Shown here one piece after another: positions 26,371 through 35,274 of a stretch of 64,000 nucleotides of DNA; the first letter of the stretch is position 1; each line of letters opens with the position of its first letter. Made by a program: the position numbers and the translations under genes. The DNA is taken from assembly GCA_016840165.1 (NCBI GenBank), contig JAEOSU010000076.1, positions 1 to 64,000 on the forward strand, given 5' to 3'. This stretch comes from Promethearchaeota archaeon (GTDB lineage Archaea > Asgardarchaeota > Lokiarchaeia > Sigyniarchaeales > SOKP01). The notes beneath the pieces were generated by a model, which made no database searches, had not been told where the DNA came from, and saw nothing but the letters and a program-made list of their open reading frames with translations.

Positions 26371-26638
26371 TCATTTTTTGGTTACACCATTAAAATCAAA
26401 AAAGTTCTCTCGTGTTAGGCAATAATTTCTATGCCTTTTTGGGAACATAATCATGTCTTCCATCTGGGTACTGACTCTGACTTCATCGCTTTGGTATTCA
26501 CCTTTGCTAAATCAAGAGCCCATTTGTCTGGAAATGTGTTGATTATTAAATTCTGGATGTAAGCATTATTTTGCACAATTACTCATCGATTTTCATAATT
26601 GTCCTCGAAAATGCTCTGGTTATTCCTTCATCATTTTC
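26371..26638 (-). pseudogene. Decayed coding sequence of unknown family
   Basis: On the minus strand three consecutive frames carry protein-like pieces: ENDEGITRAFSRTIMKIDE, then IVQNNAYIQNLIINTFPDKW continuing to SESVPRWKT, then MIMFPKRHRNYCLTRENFF ending NGVTKK. The pieces abut at frameshifts and stops, and the local base composition is less A+T-rich than the surrounding gap. This suggests a remnant of a gene of at least 90 codons, perhaps transposase-derived, but no family was recognised. The remainder of the 578-bp gap (26639-26892) is A+T-rich and includes a short leader region for trmY; nothing else was seen. Confidence 0.4.
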
Positions 26639-26892
26639 CCAGTATTATTATATAATATCTTATTAAAAATTTTTACCATTTGGTAAAATATGCAATAAAT
26701 TTCTACAGAATTCGATAATGGGAAAAAATTAATATAAAAAAGAAAAGAAAAAAATAATTATTTTGTATTTAATCTAATTGAAATTACACTTAATATAGTT
26801 GCAGTTATAAATTAATTATATCTTCATCTGGAAATTAACACAAGTTTAGGTTAATCTAAATAAAATAGAGAAGGTTTTTTAGGGTCAATATA

Positions 26893-27492
26893 ATGAGTAT
26901 CGTATTTATTATCCAATCTAGCACAATAGAACTTAAAAACTATACTATTAAGGATATTCCTGGTTCTTCTGGCAGATTAGATGTTATTTCAAGAGCAATT
27001 TTAGCAGCACTCATGGGAGAGAATGGAATAGAGCAAAATGTTGAAATATGGGTATTTTTAGATAATTATGGTACTTTTATATTTAAATCAAATAATTTAG
27101 ATGAAAATACCTTTCCTAAAAATGAAATTTTACTCTCAGATTACTTTGTAAAGATTATTCTGAAAGGTAGTGATCCAAAATCTCTAGATAAAAATCCATT
27201 AAATATGGTTGAGCATGTACATCTAAATGTAATTGATGCAATCGAGAATTTTAAGGAATGTAATTACCAGATATTAATATTACATGAGGAGGGGGAAGAT
27301 TTTTATCCTTTGTTTACTAATCTTGATAAGCAAAGTAAATTGCTATTTATTATCGGAAATCAAATTGGTGAGATGTTAAATTCAGAAGATCTGATGCACT
27401 TTGACTTTAAAAGAATTAGTTTAGGAAAGCAAAAATATTTAGCATCCTCGGTTATTCGGTTATTAAAGCTGAATTTAAGGTTAATATTATGA
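26893..27492 (+). CDS. trmY: tRNA pseudouridine-54 N1-methyltransferase TrmY
   Basis: A 199-residue SPOUT methyltransferase that makes N1-methylpseudouridine at position 54 of archaeal tRNAs. The diagnostic N-terminal motif is IPGSSGRLDVISRAILAAL, followed by the strand NVEIWVFLDNYG and the C-terminal knot region with LLFIIGNQIGEML and ISLGKQKYLASSVIRLLKL (SAM site). The length matches archaeal TrmY. The phospholipid synthase gene follows after 46 bp. Confidence 0.82.
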   Translation: MSIVFIIQSSTIELKNYTIKDIPGSSGRLDVISRAILAALMGENGIEQNVEIWVFLDNYGTFIFKSNNLDENTFPKNEILLSDYFVKIILKGSDPKSLDKNPLNMVEHVHLNVIDAIENFKECNYQILILHEEGEDFYPLFTNLDKQSKLLFIIGNQIGEMLNSEDLMHFDFKRISLGKQKYLASSVIRLLKLNLRLIL

Positions 27493-27538
27493 AAAGTTTT
27501 TTATTACTAAACATTTTACCTTTATAATATCACTAGCG

Positions 27539-28240
27539 TTGAAATCTGCGATAACTTTGAGTGAAAAAGAAGAAATAAACGAGAAGAGAGAGAATCAGAG
27601 GAAATTTTTATTAAAATTTATCGACTTACCGGTCAATTATTTAATAAAACACAATGTTTCTCCTAATCTTCTTTCATTATTCGGTTTAATGTGTTCACTT
27701 ATACTTGCATTTTTAATTGCAATCAATGGATTACATTTTCCTATTTGGTTAGCTTGGATAGTCCCCTTTTTTCTATTCTGGGCAGGGGCATTTGATGTTT
27801 TTGATGGAGAAGTTGCGCGAAGAACTCATCAAATTTCAAAAGCGGGAGCATTTTTAGATTCAAACTTAGATAGGCTTTCTGACGCAGTTATAATTATTGG
27901 TTTAATTTTAGGCAATTATATTGATTATTATATAGGCTATTTGCTTTTATTTCTAATAATTATGATTTCTTATATACGAGCTAAAGCGGAAAAAGAAAAT
28001 ATAGAAATGAAAGGTGTAGGATTTATGGAGAGAGCTGAAAGATTGATAATATTATGGTTTGCATTTATTATTGAATTTTGGGTTTATTACTTATCAAATT
28101 TATTTTTTGGAATTAGTATAAACTTTTTTTTCCCCGCTTTTATCGTTCTCTATATTTTCTTGTTATTATTAACCATAATACAGAGAATAACTTTTTCTGT
28201 TAAATGTTTAAGGAAGATAGATACTCAAGAAAACAGTTAA
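27539..28240 (+). CDS. CDP-alcohol phosphatidyltransferase family protein
   Basis: A 233-residue integral membrane enzyme that joins an alcohol phosphate or alcohol to a CDP-activated lipid. The catalytic signature D-G-x2-A-R-x8-G-x3-D-x3-D is complete in FDGEVARRTHQISKAG followed by AFLDSNLDR (residues about 82-107). About six hydrophobic segments surround it. It probably acts in archaeal phospholipid head-group synthesis, such as archaetidylinositol phosphate synthase, but the head group cannot be decided. The start is TTG at 27539. Confidence 0.85.
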   Translation: MKSAITLSEKEEINEKRENQRKFLLKFIDLPVNYLIKHNVSPNLLSLFGLMCSLILAFLIAINGLHFPIWLAWIVPFFLFWAGAFDVFDGEVARRTHQISKAGAFLDSNLDRLSDAVIIIGLILGNYIDYYIGYLLLFLIIMISYIRAKAEKENIEMKGVGFMERAERLIILWFAFIIEFWVYYLSNLFFGISINFFFPAFIVLYIFLLLLTIIQRITFSVKCLRKIDTQENS

Positions 28241-28384
28241 GGTAAAAAAAAGTAGACTATAAATGAAATCTAATGCATAAGTTCAGTTTAAATGTTATTA
28301 AGAATAAATTTTTTAAGGTTTGTATTATTTAAATATTTTGATTTAAAGAATAGACTTAAAAAATATAATTAAAAGCTGATTTTT

Positions 28385-28657
28385 ATTCCAAAGAAAAGAA
28401 AAAGTGGCGGAAAAAGCGGTTCTAGTAAAGGCCATTATTCCAGAGTTCAATGTGCTAAATGTGGAAGGTTTGTTCCTCGAAGTAAGGCAAAAGCTGTCAC
28501 AAAAAAGGTTTCATTAGTGGATGGACGCATGTATTCGGAGTTAAAGAAATCAGGAACAATTATCCAGGCACCTGTTAAAACAAAATATTATTGTATTAGC
28601 TGTGCAGTTCATGGTCATCAAATTAGCCAAAGAGATAAGAGTTTAAGAAAAGGGTAA
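28385..28657 (+). CDS. rps26e: Ribosomal protein S26e, apparent ATT start
   Basis: A 90-residue small-subunit protein known from eukaryotes and some archaea. The sequence reads PKKRKSGGKSGSSKGHYSR, then a zinc-binding CAKCG and CISCAVHGH, and ends SLRKG. The family begins Met-Pro-Lys-Lys, and here the codon before CCA is ATT, with no ATG, GTG or TTG in frame between it and the upstream TAA. GCTGAT, close to the archaeal Shine-Dalgarno GGTGAT, lies 4 nt upstream, supporting initiation at ATT; CTG at 28376 is an alternative. A TATA-like TTTAAATATTTTG lies near 28329-28341. The gene is easily missed by standard prediction. Confidence 0.9.
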   Translation: MPKKRKSGGKSGSSKGHYSRVQCAKCGRFVPRSKAKAVTKKVSLVDGRMYSELKKSGTIIQAPVKTKYYCISCAVHGHQISQRDKSLRKG

Positions 28658-28679
28658 CTCTTATTTTAATTTAAGATTG

Positions 28680-30677
28680 TTAAATATTAAGAGTTTTGAA
28701 AAAGGAAGGCAGAGAATATATTACTTCACATCCATTCTTATTAGTTATTTCGATTATTGCTCTAATCAAATAAATATCCTTTAAGTCTTCACTTGGTTTA
28801 TATATTTTTACTTTAGATGTGGGTTTTAATTTTAATGTATAATTTTCTGCTATGCCTGTTATATTCTCGTCTGTAGTTAATTTAATACCTAATAATCCTA
28901 ATTCATAATGCGAGACAATAAAGAGATACTCATCTACTTTCTTATCTTTTAGTTTCTCGAAATGGACGACCTCTAAGGAATCATTCTGAAGCTCCTTTGG
29001 TAATTTTGAAAAGGGAATAACTTTCTTTTTTCCTGAAATATAAGGAAAATCGGTATAAAAGAGTAAATTGAAACTAGAAATTTTTTTAATTTGTTCATTA
29101 TATTTTTCAACATCTTTAACAGAATAAGCCTTATCAAGTAAAATATCCAATTTATCGACCATAATATCTTCAGCAGAATAACCATTTAGCACTGTAGCGA
29201 TATAAGCTCGCTTTAGTTTTTCAATTAATATATCACTTCTAACTTTTAGATTATAATCAATACTCAATTCAAGAGCTTCATTATAAAGATTTGCTGCTAT
29301 TTGAGAGTGCCCTAAAGCCAAGAAATAATCACCTAGCTCACTAAAAACAACAATCGCATCCAAGAAATCTTTTTCAAAGTTCAGATTTGAAATCTCTTCC
29401 ATAATTGCGATGGCAGTTTCAGTTTCTTTACCCTGAATATATAAAGAAATAGCTTTTCCTATTAGACATTTCAATTTGAGCTTATCATCATGATATATAT
29501 CAGATAATTCTTCTGTAAAATTGTAGGCCATAATCGCACTATCGTAAAGTCCATGAAAGAGTAAAATCAACGCTTTTACATAATTAAGAGTTAGGCATGT
29601 TTGTCGATTGAGAATGATGGTAGAAAATAGAGCCGCTCTTTCAATTGAATCTATTGCTGAATTCACTCTTCCTAAGGATACTAAAATGAATGCTCGAAGA
29701 AATTCCATCTTACTAATTTCCGAACATATTAATTTCTCGACGATTTCATAATTTTTTTTATTTGTTAATTGTCCTGCAGCTAATTGAAGTAAAGAAATTA
29801 AAAATCCATTTCCTTTTTTTAAAAATTTAGCAGCATCCTTAGGATCATTTTTAATGATGGACTCACGGGCTCTTTTTAAATATTCACGAGAGATTTTTAA
29901 ATTTTCAAGAAAGTTTGTAAGATCTTGAATAAGTTCCTCTTCTTTTGAGGAGAGCATTTTCTCTTCTATGTAATTATCTGCAATCCTGATTTCTTTTTCA
30001 TATTTTTTTATCCCTACTTGAAATTTAACTTTAGTCGATTTTTCATCTATGGTATGAGCATCTTTAGTTAGAATAGAACTCTCTGTAACGCTAATAGCTT
30101 TTTCAAGTAACCAAGTGATCTTTGATTCAGCAGGATAGATTTTTGACCTTTGGAGCATATAGGAAAGGGTATAATTTAGACTTTTTTTCCATAAATTGTT
30201 AAAATAGTTCCTTAATTGTTTATTAGGAACAGATCTTTGGATTTTTAATAGAAAACTTGAAAGAGAGAGGGTTTCTACTTTTCCACTGAATATAAGATTT
30301 GTATTCTTTATAAGTTTAAAATCATCAGATACCAAAAAAATAGATTTATCTTCATTATCCATTAAACGATCTGCAAGTACGATAAGTGATAAATCAGGGT
30401 CTTGAGCGGGGAATCGTATATTATGGTCTATAAGTTCTGATTTAATATTGTCAATTTCAGAATTAAGTATCTTTTCAACGTTTATTATTTTTGCTAATTT
30501 TTCTTTGTATGTATGGGGTGCTTTTATTTCATTAAACACTACTTCAGAAATGTAATATTCAAAACCAAGTTGCTCAGCAACTTTTTCTAAATTATCTATT
30601 GTATGCCGTACTCTAACAGATAGTAGCATTATGAAGAAGTTGGCATCGAAAATAATTGATTCTTTCTTTTTAGACAT
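28680..30677 (-). CDS. PIN-domain protein with helical-repeat region
   Basis: A 665-residue protein. Residues 1-140 form a PIN nuclease domain with acidic residues in FDANFF, YISEVVFNEIKAP, DPDLSLIVLADRL and LVSDDFKLI, the four positions expected for metal binding. The remaining 500 residues are mostly helical and include TPR-like pairs (for example AIDSIERAALFSTIILNRQT, LGHSQIAANLYNEALELSID). This resembles RNA nucleases fused to a protein-interaction scaffold. It is convergent with rps26e, 22 bp apart. The target RNA is unknown. Confidence 0.7.
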   Translation of the reverse strand: MSKKKESIIFDANFFIMLLSVRVRHTIDNLEKVAEQLGFEYYISEVVFNEIKAPHTYKEKLAKIINVEKILNSEIDNIKSELIDHNIRFPAQDPDLSLIVLADRLMDNEDKSIFLVSDDFKLIKNTNLIFSGKVETLSLSSFLLKIQRSVPNKQLRNYFNNLWKKSLNYTLSYMLQRSKIYPAESKITWLLEKAISVTESSILTKDAHTIDEKSTKVKFQVGIKKYEKEIRIADNYIEEKMLSSKEEELIQDLTNFLENLKISREYLKRARESIIKNDPKDAAKFLKKGNGFLISLLQLAAGQLTNKKNYEIVEKLICSEISKMEFLRAFILVSLGRVNSAIDSIERAALFSTIILNRQTCLTLNYVKALILLFHGLYDSAIMAYNFTEELSDIYHDDKLKLKCLIGKAISLYIQGKETETAIAIMEEISNLNFEKDFLDAIVVFSELGDYFLALGHSQIAANLYNEALELSIDYNLKVRSDILIEKLKRAYIATVLNGYSAEDIMVDKLDILLDKAYSVKDVEKYNEQIKKISSFNLLFYTDFPYISGKKKVIPFSKLPKELQNDSLEVVHFEKLKDKKVDEYLFIVSHYELGLLGIKLTTDENITGIAENYTLKLKPTSKVKIYKPSEDLKDIYLIRAIIEITNKNGCEVIYSLPSFFKTLNI

Positions 30678-30873
30678 TTTTTTCTTTCATTAGTACGTTA
30701 GTAGTTCTATTATTAGATGGATACGATTTATTTGCTTATATTATATTTTTATTATTTTTATTGTTTTGTTAATTAATATCGATTATACAAAATCTATAAC
30801 TTTAGGATTATTATAGACCCATATCTTAATTAATTATAGCGAAAATGAATTTTAACTTTTAAACTGGTATATA

Positions 30874-31377
30874 ATGAAATTAATAAGCCTTATCGGATAT
30901 TCTGGTTCCGGAAAAACACATTTTATTACTAGCGCGATAAAGAAATTGAAATCAGAGTTAGACCTTACTATTTTAGTAATTAAAAATGTAGACACTCATA
31001 ATATTGATACTGAGGGAAAAGATTCATTTGAATTCTCTAAAGCAGGAGCAGATTTTTCAATTATAAAAAATAAATATCATGAAGTAGCTGTTTATTTCAA
31101 AAAAGAGTTAGATTTTGATGAATTAATAGATTGGATTTCAAAATTTTCCGAAAATATTGATTTAGCATTTATTGAAGGATTTCGAGGTCTTGAAGTTCCA
31201 GAAATCCTCTGTGTTGAGAATTTTAAGGATATAACCCCCCAATTAGATTTAAATATTAAAATGATCTCTGGTATCATTTCTACCAAGACTGAAAAAGATA
31301 CAAGCGTAAAAGATATACCCATTATTAATATCGAAAAGCAGTTTCAAAGATTTTTAGAAATTTTTGATATTCGATAA
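30874..31377 (+). CDS. mobB: MobB-type molybdopterin-guanine dinucleotide biosynthesis protein
   Basis: A 167-residue P-loop GTPase. It has Walker A IGYSGSGKTHFI at the N-terminus, a TEGKDSFEFSKAGADFSII segment and DLAFIEGFRGLEVPEILCV, all typical of MobB, which helps attach a nucleotide to molybdopterin for Mo/W enzymes such as formate dehydrogenases and tungsten ferredoxin oxidoreductases. It stands alone between two minus-strand genes and has a 196-bp divergent promoter region shared with the PIN-repeat gene. Confidence 0.88.
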   Translation: MKLISLIGYSGSGKTHFITSAIKKLKSELDLTILVIKNVDTHNIDTEGKDSFEFSKAGADFSIIKNKYHEVAVYFKKELDFDELIDWISKFSENIDLAFIEGFRGLEVPEILCVENFKDITPQLDLNIKMISGIISTKTEKDTSVKDIPIINIEKQFQRFLEIFDIR

Positions 31378-31398
31378 AAATGATTTAAAATATTTTAA

Positions 31399-33321
31399 TT
31401 ACTTATTCTTCATGAAAAATAGAGCTAATTGGCGTAAGGTGAGTTCCAATTTTTCATTCAATTCTTTTTTAATATTTGTGCTTAAGAAATATTGATTTAA
31501 AACTTTTAAGATGTCATCAAGAGAGGCTTCCTTATCAACAGATTTTCGAATTGAATTTAAAAATTTTGTGAGTGGAACGATGATTTCAGTAATTAACCAT
31601 TCCTCAAAGAGTTGTTGATCACTAGATGACTTAAAATTATAGGTAACAACAAACCTTATAATATCATGAAAACCATAAAAATACTTGTCTGGAATATTTA
31701 CGTTATATGGTTCTAGTTCCTTTCTTAAGGCATCTTTTTGAAGGCTTATAAGGTAATCTGGCCATACATCATCAGAAACATTTAAATCTTGAAAGATGAA
31801 TAACTCTAAGACTCTTAACGCAATATTTTTACCAATATATCGGCTTCTGGGGTCAATAAAATTACTAGATGCTTGTTCTGGCATTTTTCTGATGAAAATT
31901 TTATCAATTAAGGTATATAACATACGACATATATGATCAATTATTACATTGAAAGTAAGAGGGGTATTTTTAGGATTTTCAGATAAAATTTCATTCTCTT
32001 TTTCTATAAGCATTGAGAGATTTAAATTAAGACTATGTAAAAATGTTTTAAAAAAATCATAATTAACGTGAGGTAGTTCTAAACGAAAAATCTTTTCAAA
32101 AATTATATTTAAAACTTCCATATTTGATATGAACGAAAAATTGTCCATGAAATTTTGGATATCTTTAATTGAATTTGCGTTAATCTCGATATCGGAAGTT
32201 TTATTATGATTATTTAATACGCTCTTAAATTTTTCAGGTATTAATAATAATTCTCCCACTTCCAAGTTTTCAAGACTTCCTCCACCAAAATAATATTTCA
32301 TATATAATAGAAAGAGATTAAATTGATTTTTAGTCGTTGGTAAGTTATTAGCTTGGAATGTTGAATACAAAGTAGATTTCCTGTCTAATACATCAAAAAA
32401 TCTGAGTAAAGAATTTTTCTTTTCCTCAGTATAATTGAAATTAGCTAAAAATTCTTTTTTAATAACCTCTAATTTTGAATAAATAGAATCCTCAACCCGT
32501 GAACAGACAAAGTTAAGAAAGTCTAAGATTGGAGAGAAGTTTTGTAATAGATTACACTTTTTATAAAAATAATACAATAAATCTACAAGTTTTTCTTTTG
32601 CGAATGGATATTGCTCTAATGCTAATTGATATAGTTTTTCTCTACCTAGTAATAATTTTTCATTATAATTGTCTGGAATATTCTTAAAGATTTTAAGAAA
32701 GTAAAAAAGAAACATGTAATAATAATTTTGAAAAGTTTCATCCTTGCTATTTTTAATAACAATGAAAAAACTAATGGTTTTTCCTTCCTCTCCATTGTTA
32801 ACAACTGCTCCGTCTAATATGATGAATAATTTTTCTTGTAATAATTTTCTGATTATCACCCCTAAAATTGATATAATCAAATATAGGTAGCCAAAAGGAG
32901 AGGTGATTCCATTGAGTTTATCTCCTAGGGCTTTTGAAAAGATTTCAAATTGTGATATTTCTTCATTGGATAAATAATAAATATATTCAAAAAATAAATT
33001 ATCATCAGATATTTTCTCTCGATTCAACAATTCTAACTGTTCTGAATTAAATCCACAAAACTCATTGATATAATTCTCAAAATATTTGTGAAACGTCTGG
33101 TAAAAAAAGGTAGTATATGATTTCTTTATTAATCGTTTGTTATTTTTATTTTGGAATTCTTGCCATTCTGATATTATAATACTCTTAAATTTACTGAAGT
33201 TAATACTATTTTCATTTAAAATTTCAAAAAAGATGTTAGAATTAAATTTTAGCGTTAAACCATTATTTTTTGCCGTATTACCTATAATATCTAAGACATC
33301 TTTAAGATTCTTCTTGACCAC
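31399..33321 (-). CDS. Large helical protein of unknown function
   Basis: A 640-residue protein rich in Leu, Phe, Asn and Lys, predicted almost wholly alpha-helical, with no signal peptide. One hydrophobic segment (about residues 140-172, FGYLYLIISILGVIIRKLLQ) may be buried rather than membrane-spanning. No motif or family was recognised. The start is ATG... on the complement with a TTG/GTG alternative not excluded (the frame begins MVKKNLKDVLDIIGN). It is convergent with mobB. Asgard genomes carry many such lineage-specific helical proteins. Confidence 0.6.
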   Translation of the reverse strand: MVKKNLKDVLDIIGNTAKNNGLTLKFNSNIFFEILNENSINFSKFKSIIISEWQEFQNKNNKRLIKKSYTTFFYQTFHKYFENYINEFCGFNSEQLELLNREKISDDNLFFEYIYYLSNEEISQFEIFSKALGDKLNGITSPFGYLYLIISILGVIIRKLLQEKLFIILDGAVVNNGEEGKTISFFIVIKNSKDETFQNYYYMFLFYFLKIFKNIPDNYNEKLLLGREKLYQLALEQYPFAKEKLVDLLYYFYKKCNLLQNFSPILDFLNFVCSRVEDSIYSKLEVIKKEFLANFNYTEEKKNSLLRFFDVLDRKSTLYSTFQANNLPTTKNQFNLFLLYMKYYFGGGSLENLEVGELLLIPEKFKSVLNNHNKTSDIEINANSIKDIQNFMDNFSFISNMEVLNIIFEKIFRLELPHVNYDFFKTFLHSLNLNLSMLIEKENEILSENPKNTPLTFNVIIDHICRMLYTLIDKIFIRKMPEQASSNFIDPRSRYIGKNIALRVLELFIFQDLNVSDDVWPDYLISLQKDALRKELEPYNVNIPDKYFYGFHDIIRFVVTYNFKSSSDQQLFEEWLITEIIVPLTKFLNSIRKSVDKEASLDDILKVLNQYFLSTNIKKELNEKLELTLRQLALFFMKNK

Positions 33322-33495
33322 AATAATTCCTACATGCTTTAATTGAAATTATAACCTTGTTCTAAAAAACCCTATTATTCTTAAATACAGATATATATTT
33401 AATTAAATTGAGGAAATAAAAATATTAGCTACAATTTAATAATTTTTCAAAAATTTGCTTATATAGAAAAAAATTACCTTATTGATGATGACCCG

Positions 33496-34533
33496 TCAGA
33501 AAATCTTTATGATTTCGTCTTTTTCTGAGTAGATCAACGGTTTAATCTTTCCATTCTTATCTTTCACCAGTAGATTTTCATGATTTGTAATAGTTCCAAT
33601 TTTTTCACATACAATTTTATTTTTTCTCAAGTATTCTAATAACTCTAAACAATTATTATTCTCTATTGTTATTATTAATGACCCTGATGAGATTGTATTC
33701 ATTGGATTCAGTTTAAATATATTACTTAATTCAAGGGGTTCTGGTAATATTGTAATCTTTTGTTGATCTATAGTCGCTCCATGTTTTGAGGCAATACATA
33801 TTTCTGCAATTCCGCAATATAGCCCTCCTTCAGTAGGATCATGCATAGAGTGAATATCAAATTTAGAATTAGCTAGATCGGCTTCTTTGTAAACACTTAT
33901 ACCAGGATCAAAGAGATAGTTCTTACATTTATCAATAAAAGCCGAATCATAACCCATTTTAAAGAGAAAATCTTCTTTTTCTCGGCCAATAATTGATGTA
34001 CCTTCTATAAAAATTCCCTTTGTAAGGATTATTGCATCTCCTGCTCTTGCTCCTGATGTTAGAACCAGTTTATCCTTCTCTACTTCACCCATTAATGATC
34101 CTACGACAATTGGTCTATTTAATCCACTTGTGACCTCTGTATGCCCCCCAATTACGCTTATACCATATTCTCTACAGGTATCATGGATGTTTTTAAATAT
34201 TGATTCTATTAATTCATCGTTTGTGTCCTTCTCAGGTAATAAAATCGTTGACTGAAACCATTTCGGTTTCGCTCCCATACAAATAACGTCATTGACATTA
34301 ACATTGACTACATAATATCCAATAGAATCTGTTGCAAAGGTGATAGGATCGGTCTTACTGACGAGATACTTATCTCCCATATCAATAACTGCTGCATCTT
34401 CTCCGATTTTAGAACCTTGTATTACTCGTGAATCTTTTATTTCCAGATCAGAAATATAATTTTCTATGATTTTCGCTATTTTGTCGTGTCTGAGTTTTCC
34501 AACTTTAAAATTTTGATCTTTCTGGTTATTCAT
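33496..34533 (-). CDS. AIR synthase-related protein (HypE-like)
   Basis: A 345-residue protein of the PurM/HypE/ThiL ATP-binding superfamily. Motifs are GEDAAVIDMGDKYLVSKTDP, VNVNDVICMGAKPKWF, VIGGHTEVTSGLNRPIVVG and HDPTEGGLYCGIAEI. The C-terminal PRIC-type cysteine of true HypE is absent, so it is not the hydrogenase maturation factor itself; the substrate is unknown. I prefer the ATG at 34533 (MNNQKDQN), because the 38 codons before it are hydrophobic and unlike the family. Confidence 0.82.
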   Translation of the reverse strand: MNNQKDQNFKVGKLRHDKIAKIIENYISDLEIKDSRVIQGSKIGEDAAVIDMGDKYLVSKTDPITFATDSIGYYVVNVNVNDVICMGAKPKWFQSTILLPEKDTNDELIESIFKNIHDTCREYGISVIGGHTEVTSGLNRPIVVGSLMGEVEKDKLVLTSGARAGDAIILTKGIFIEGTSIIGREKEDFLFKMGYDSAFIDKCKNYLFDPGISVYKEADLANSKFDIHSMHDPTEGGLYCGIAEICIASKHGATIDQQKITILPEPLELSNIFKLNPMNTISSGSLIITIENNNCLELLEYLRKNKIVCEKIGTITNHENLLVKDKNGKIKPLIYSEKDEIIKIF

Positions 34534-34687
34534 ACTCTTCAATAATGGGCTAATTATTACTGAATATTCGAAATAATTATAAAAAAATGACTTAAACTTA
34601 ATAACTTTAAATATCTTTAAATAAATAATCTTTTCTAGTATATACATAAGAATAGAAAAATAAGAATTTTAACAACTATTACCGAGT

Positions 34688-35221
34688 TTGAAAAAAATGG
34701 GATTTGGAAAAGCATTTGGATTTAGTTTAGTTACGTTTATTGGTATAAATTTCCTTTTTGTGATAATTACAGAGACAATCACGGGTGATCTTAATACTTT
34801 ATTTTCGGATATCACAACCAATCCATTAGTTTTATTCTTTGTCTTTTTTGGTCCAATTGTTTATATGCCTGGGCAGGTTGTGCAGTTAATTTATTTTTCA
34901 CTTTCTGGTGGTGTATATGATATCAACTTTATTGGATTGATTCTAACACTCATCGGAAGTATCATTGCACCATTAATAGCTTCCTTGATAGCGGGGAAAA
35001 CGGGTGAAAATAAAATGGGAAGTTTAGGGGGATGGTTTCTTACGGCAATTGTTTCTGGTTTGGCTATTGGTTTATTAGTATTTATTAATCCTGCGGTTTT
35101 AGCATATTATGGTTTGGCACCTACGATAGATACTTTTGTTCTTTCTTTACTAGGCGGTGTTGTGAACGGCATATTCTATGGAACATTCGCTTTGCTATTT
35201 GCGAGTATAGAACCTTATTAA
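34688..35221 (+). CDS. Hypothetical membrane protein
   Basis: A 177-residue protein with about five hydrophobic segments: residues about 10-28, 45-70, 80-103, 118-135 and 150-172. Gly-rich turns (SLIAGKTGENKMGSLGGWF) separate them. No family was recognised. The start is TTG at 34688, or the ATG nine bases later (MGFGKAFGFS). It is divergent from the AIR-synthase-like gene and convergent with another multi-span protein. Confidence 0.65.
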   Translation: MKKMGFGKAFGFSLVTFIGINFLFVIITETITGDLNTLFSDITTNPLVLFFVFFGPIVYMPGQVVQLIYFSLSGGVYDINFIGLILTLIGSIIAPLIASLIAGKTGENKMGSLGGWFLTAIVSGLAIGLLVFINPAVLAYYGLAPTIDTFVLSLLGGVVNGIFYGTFALLFASIEPY

Positions 35222-35274
35222 AAACCATCTAAATATAAACTTTTTTTATTTCCTTTTTTAAAATCGATTTAGTA

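Noticed and set aside
33496..34533. HypE hydrogenase maturation protein
   Set aside because: The family fold is right but the C-terminal cysteine tail needed for HypE function is missing and no hyp genes adjoin it.
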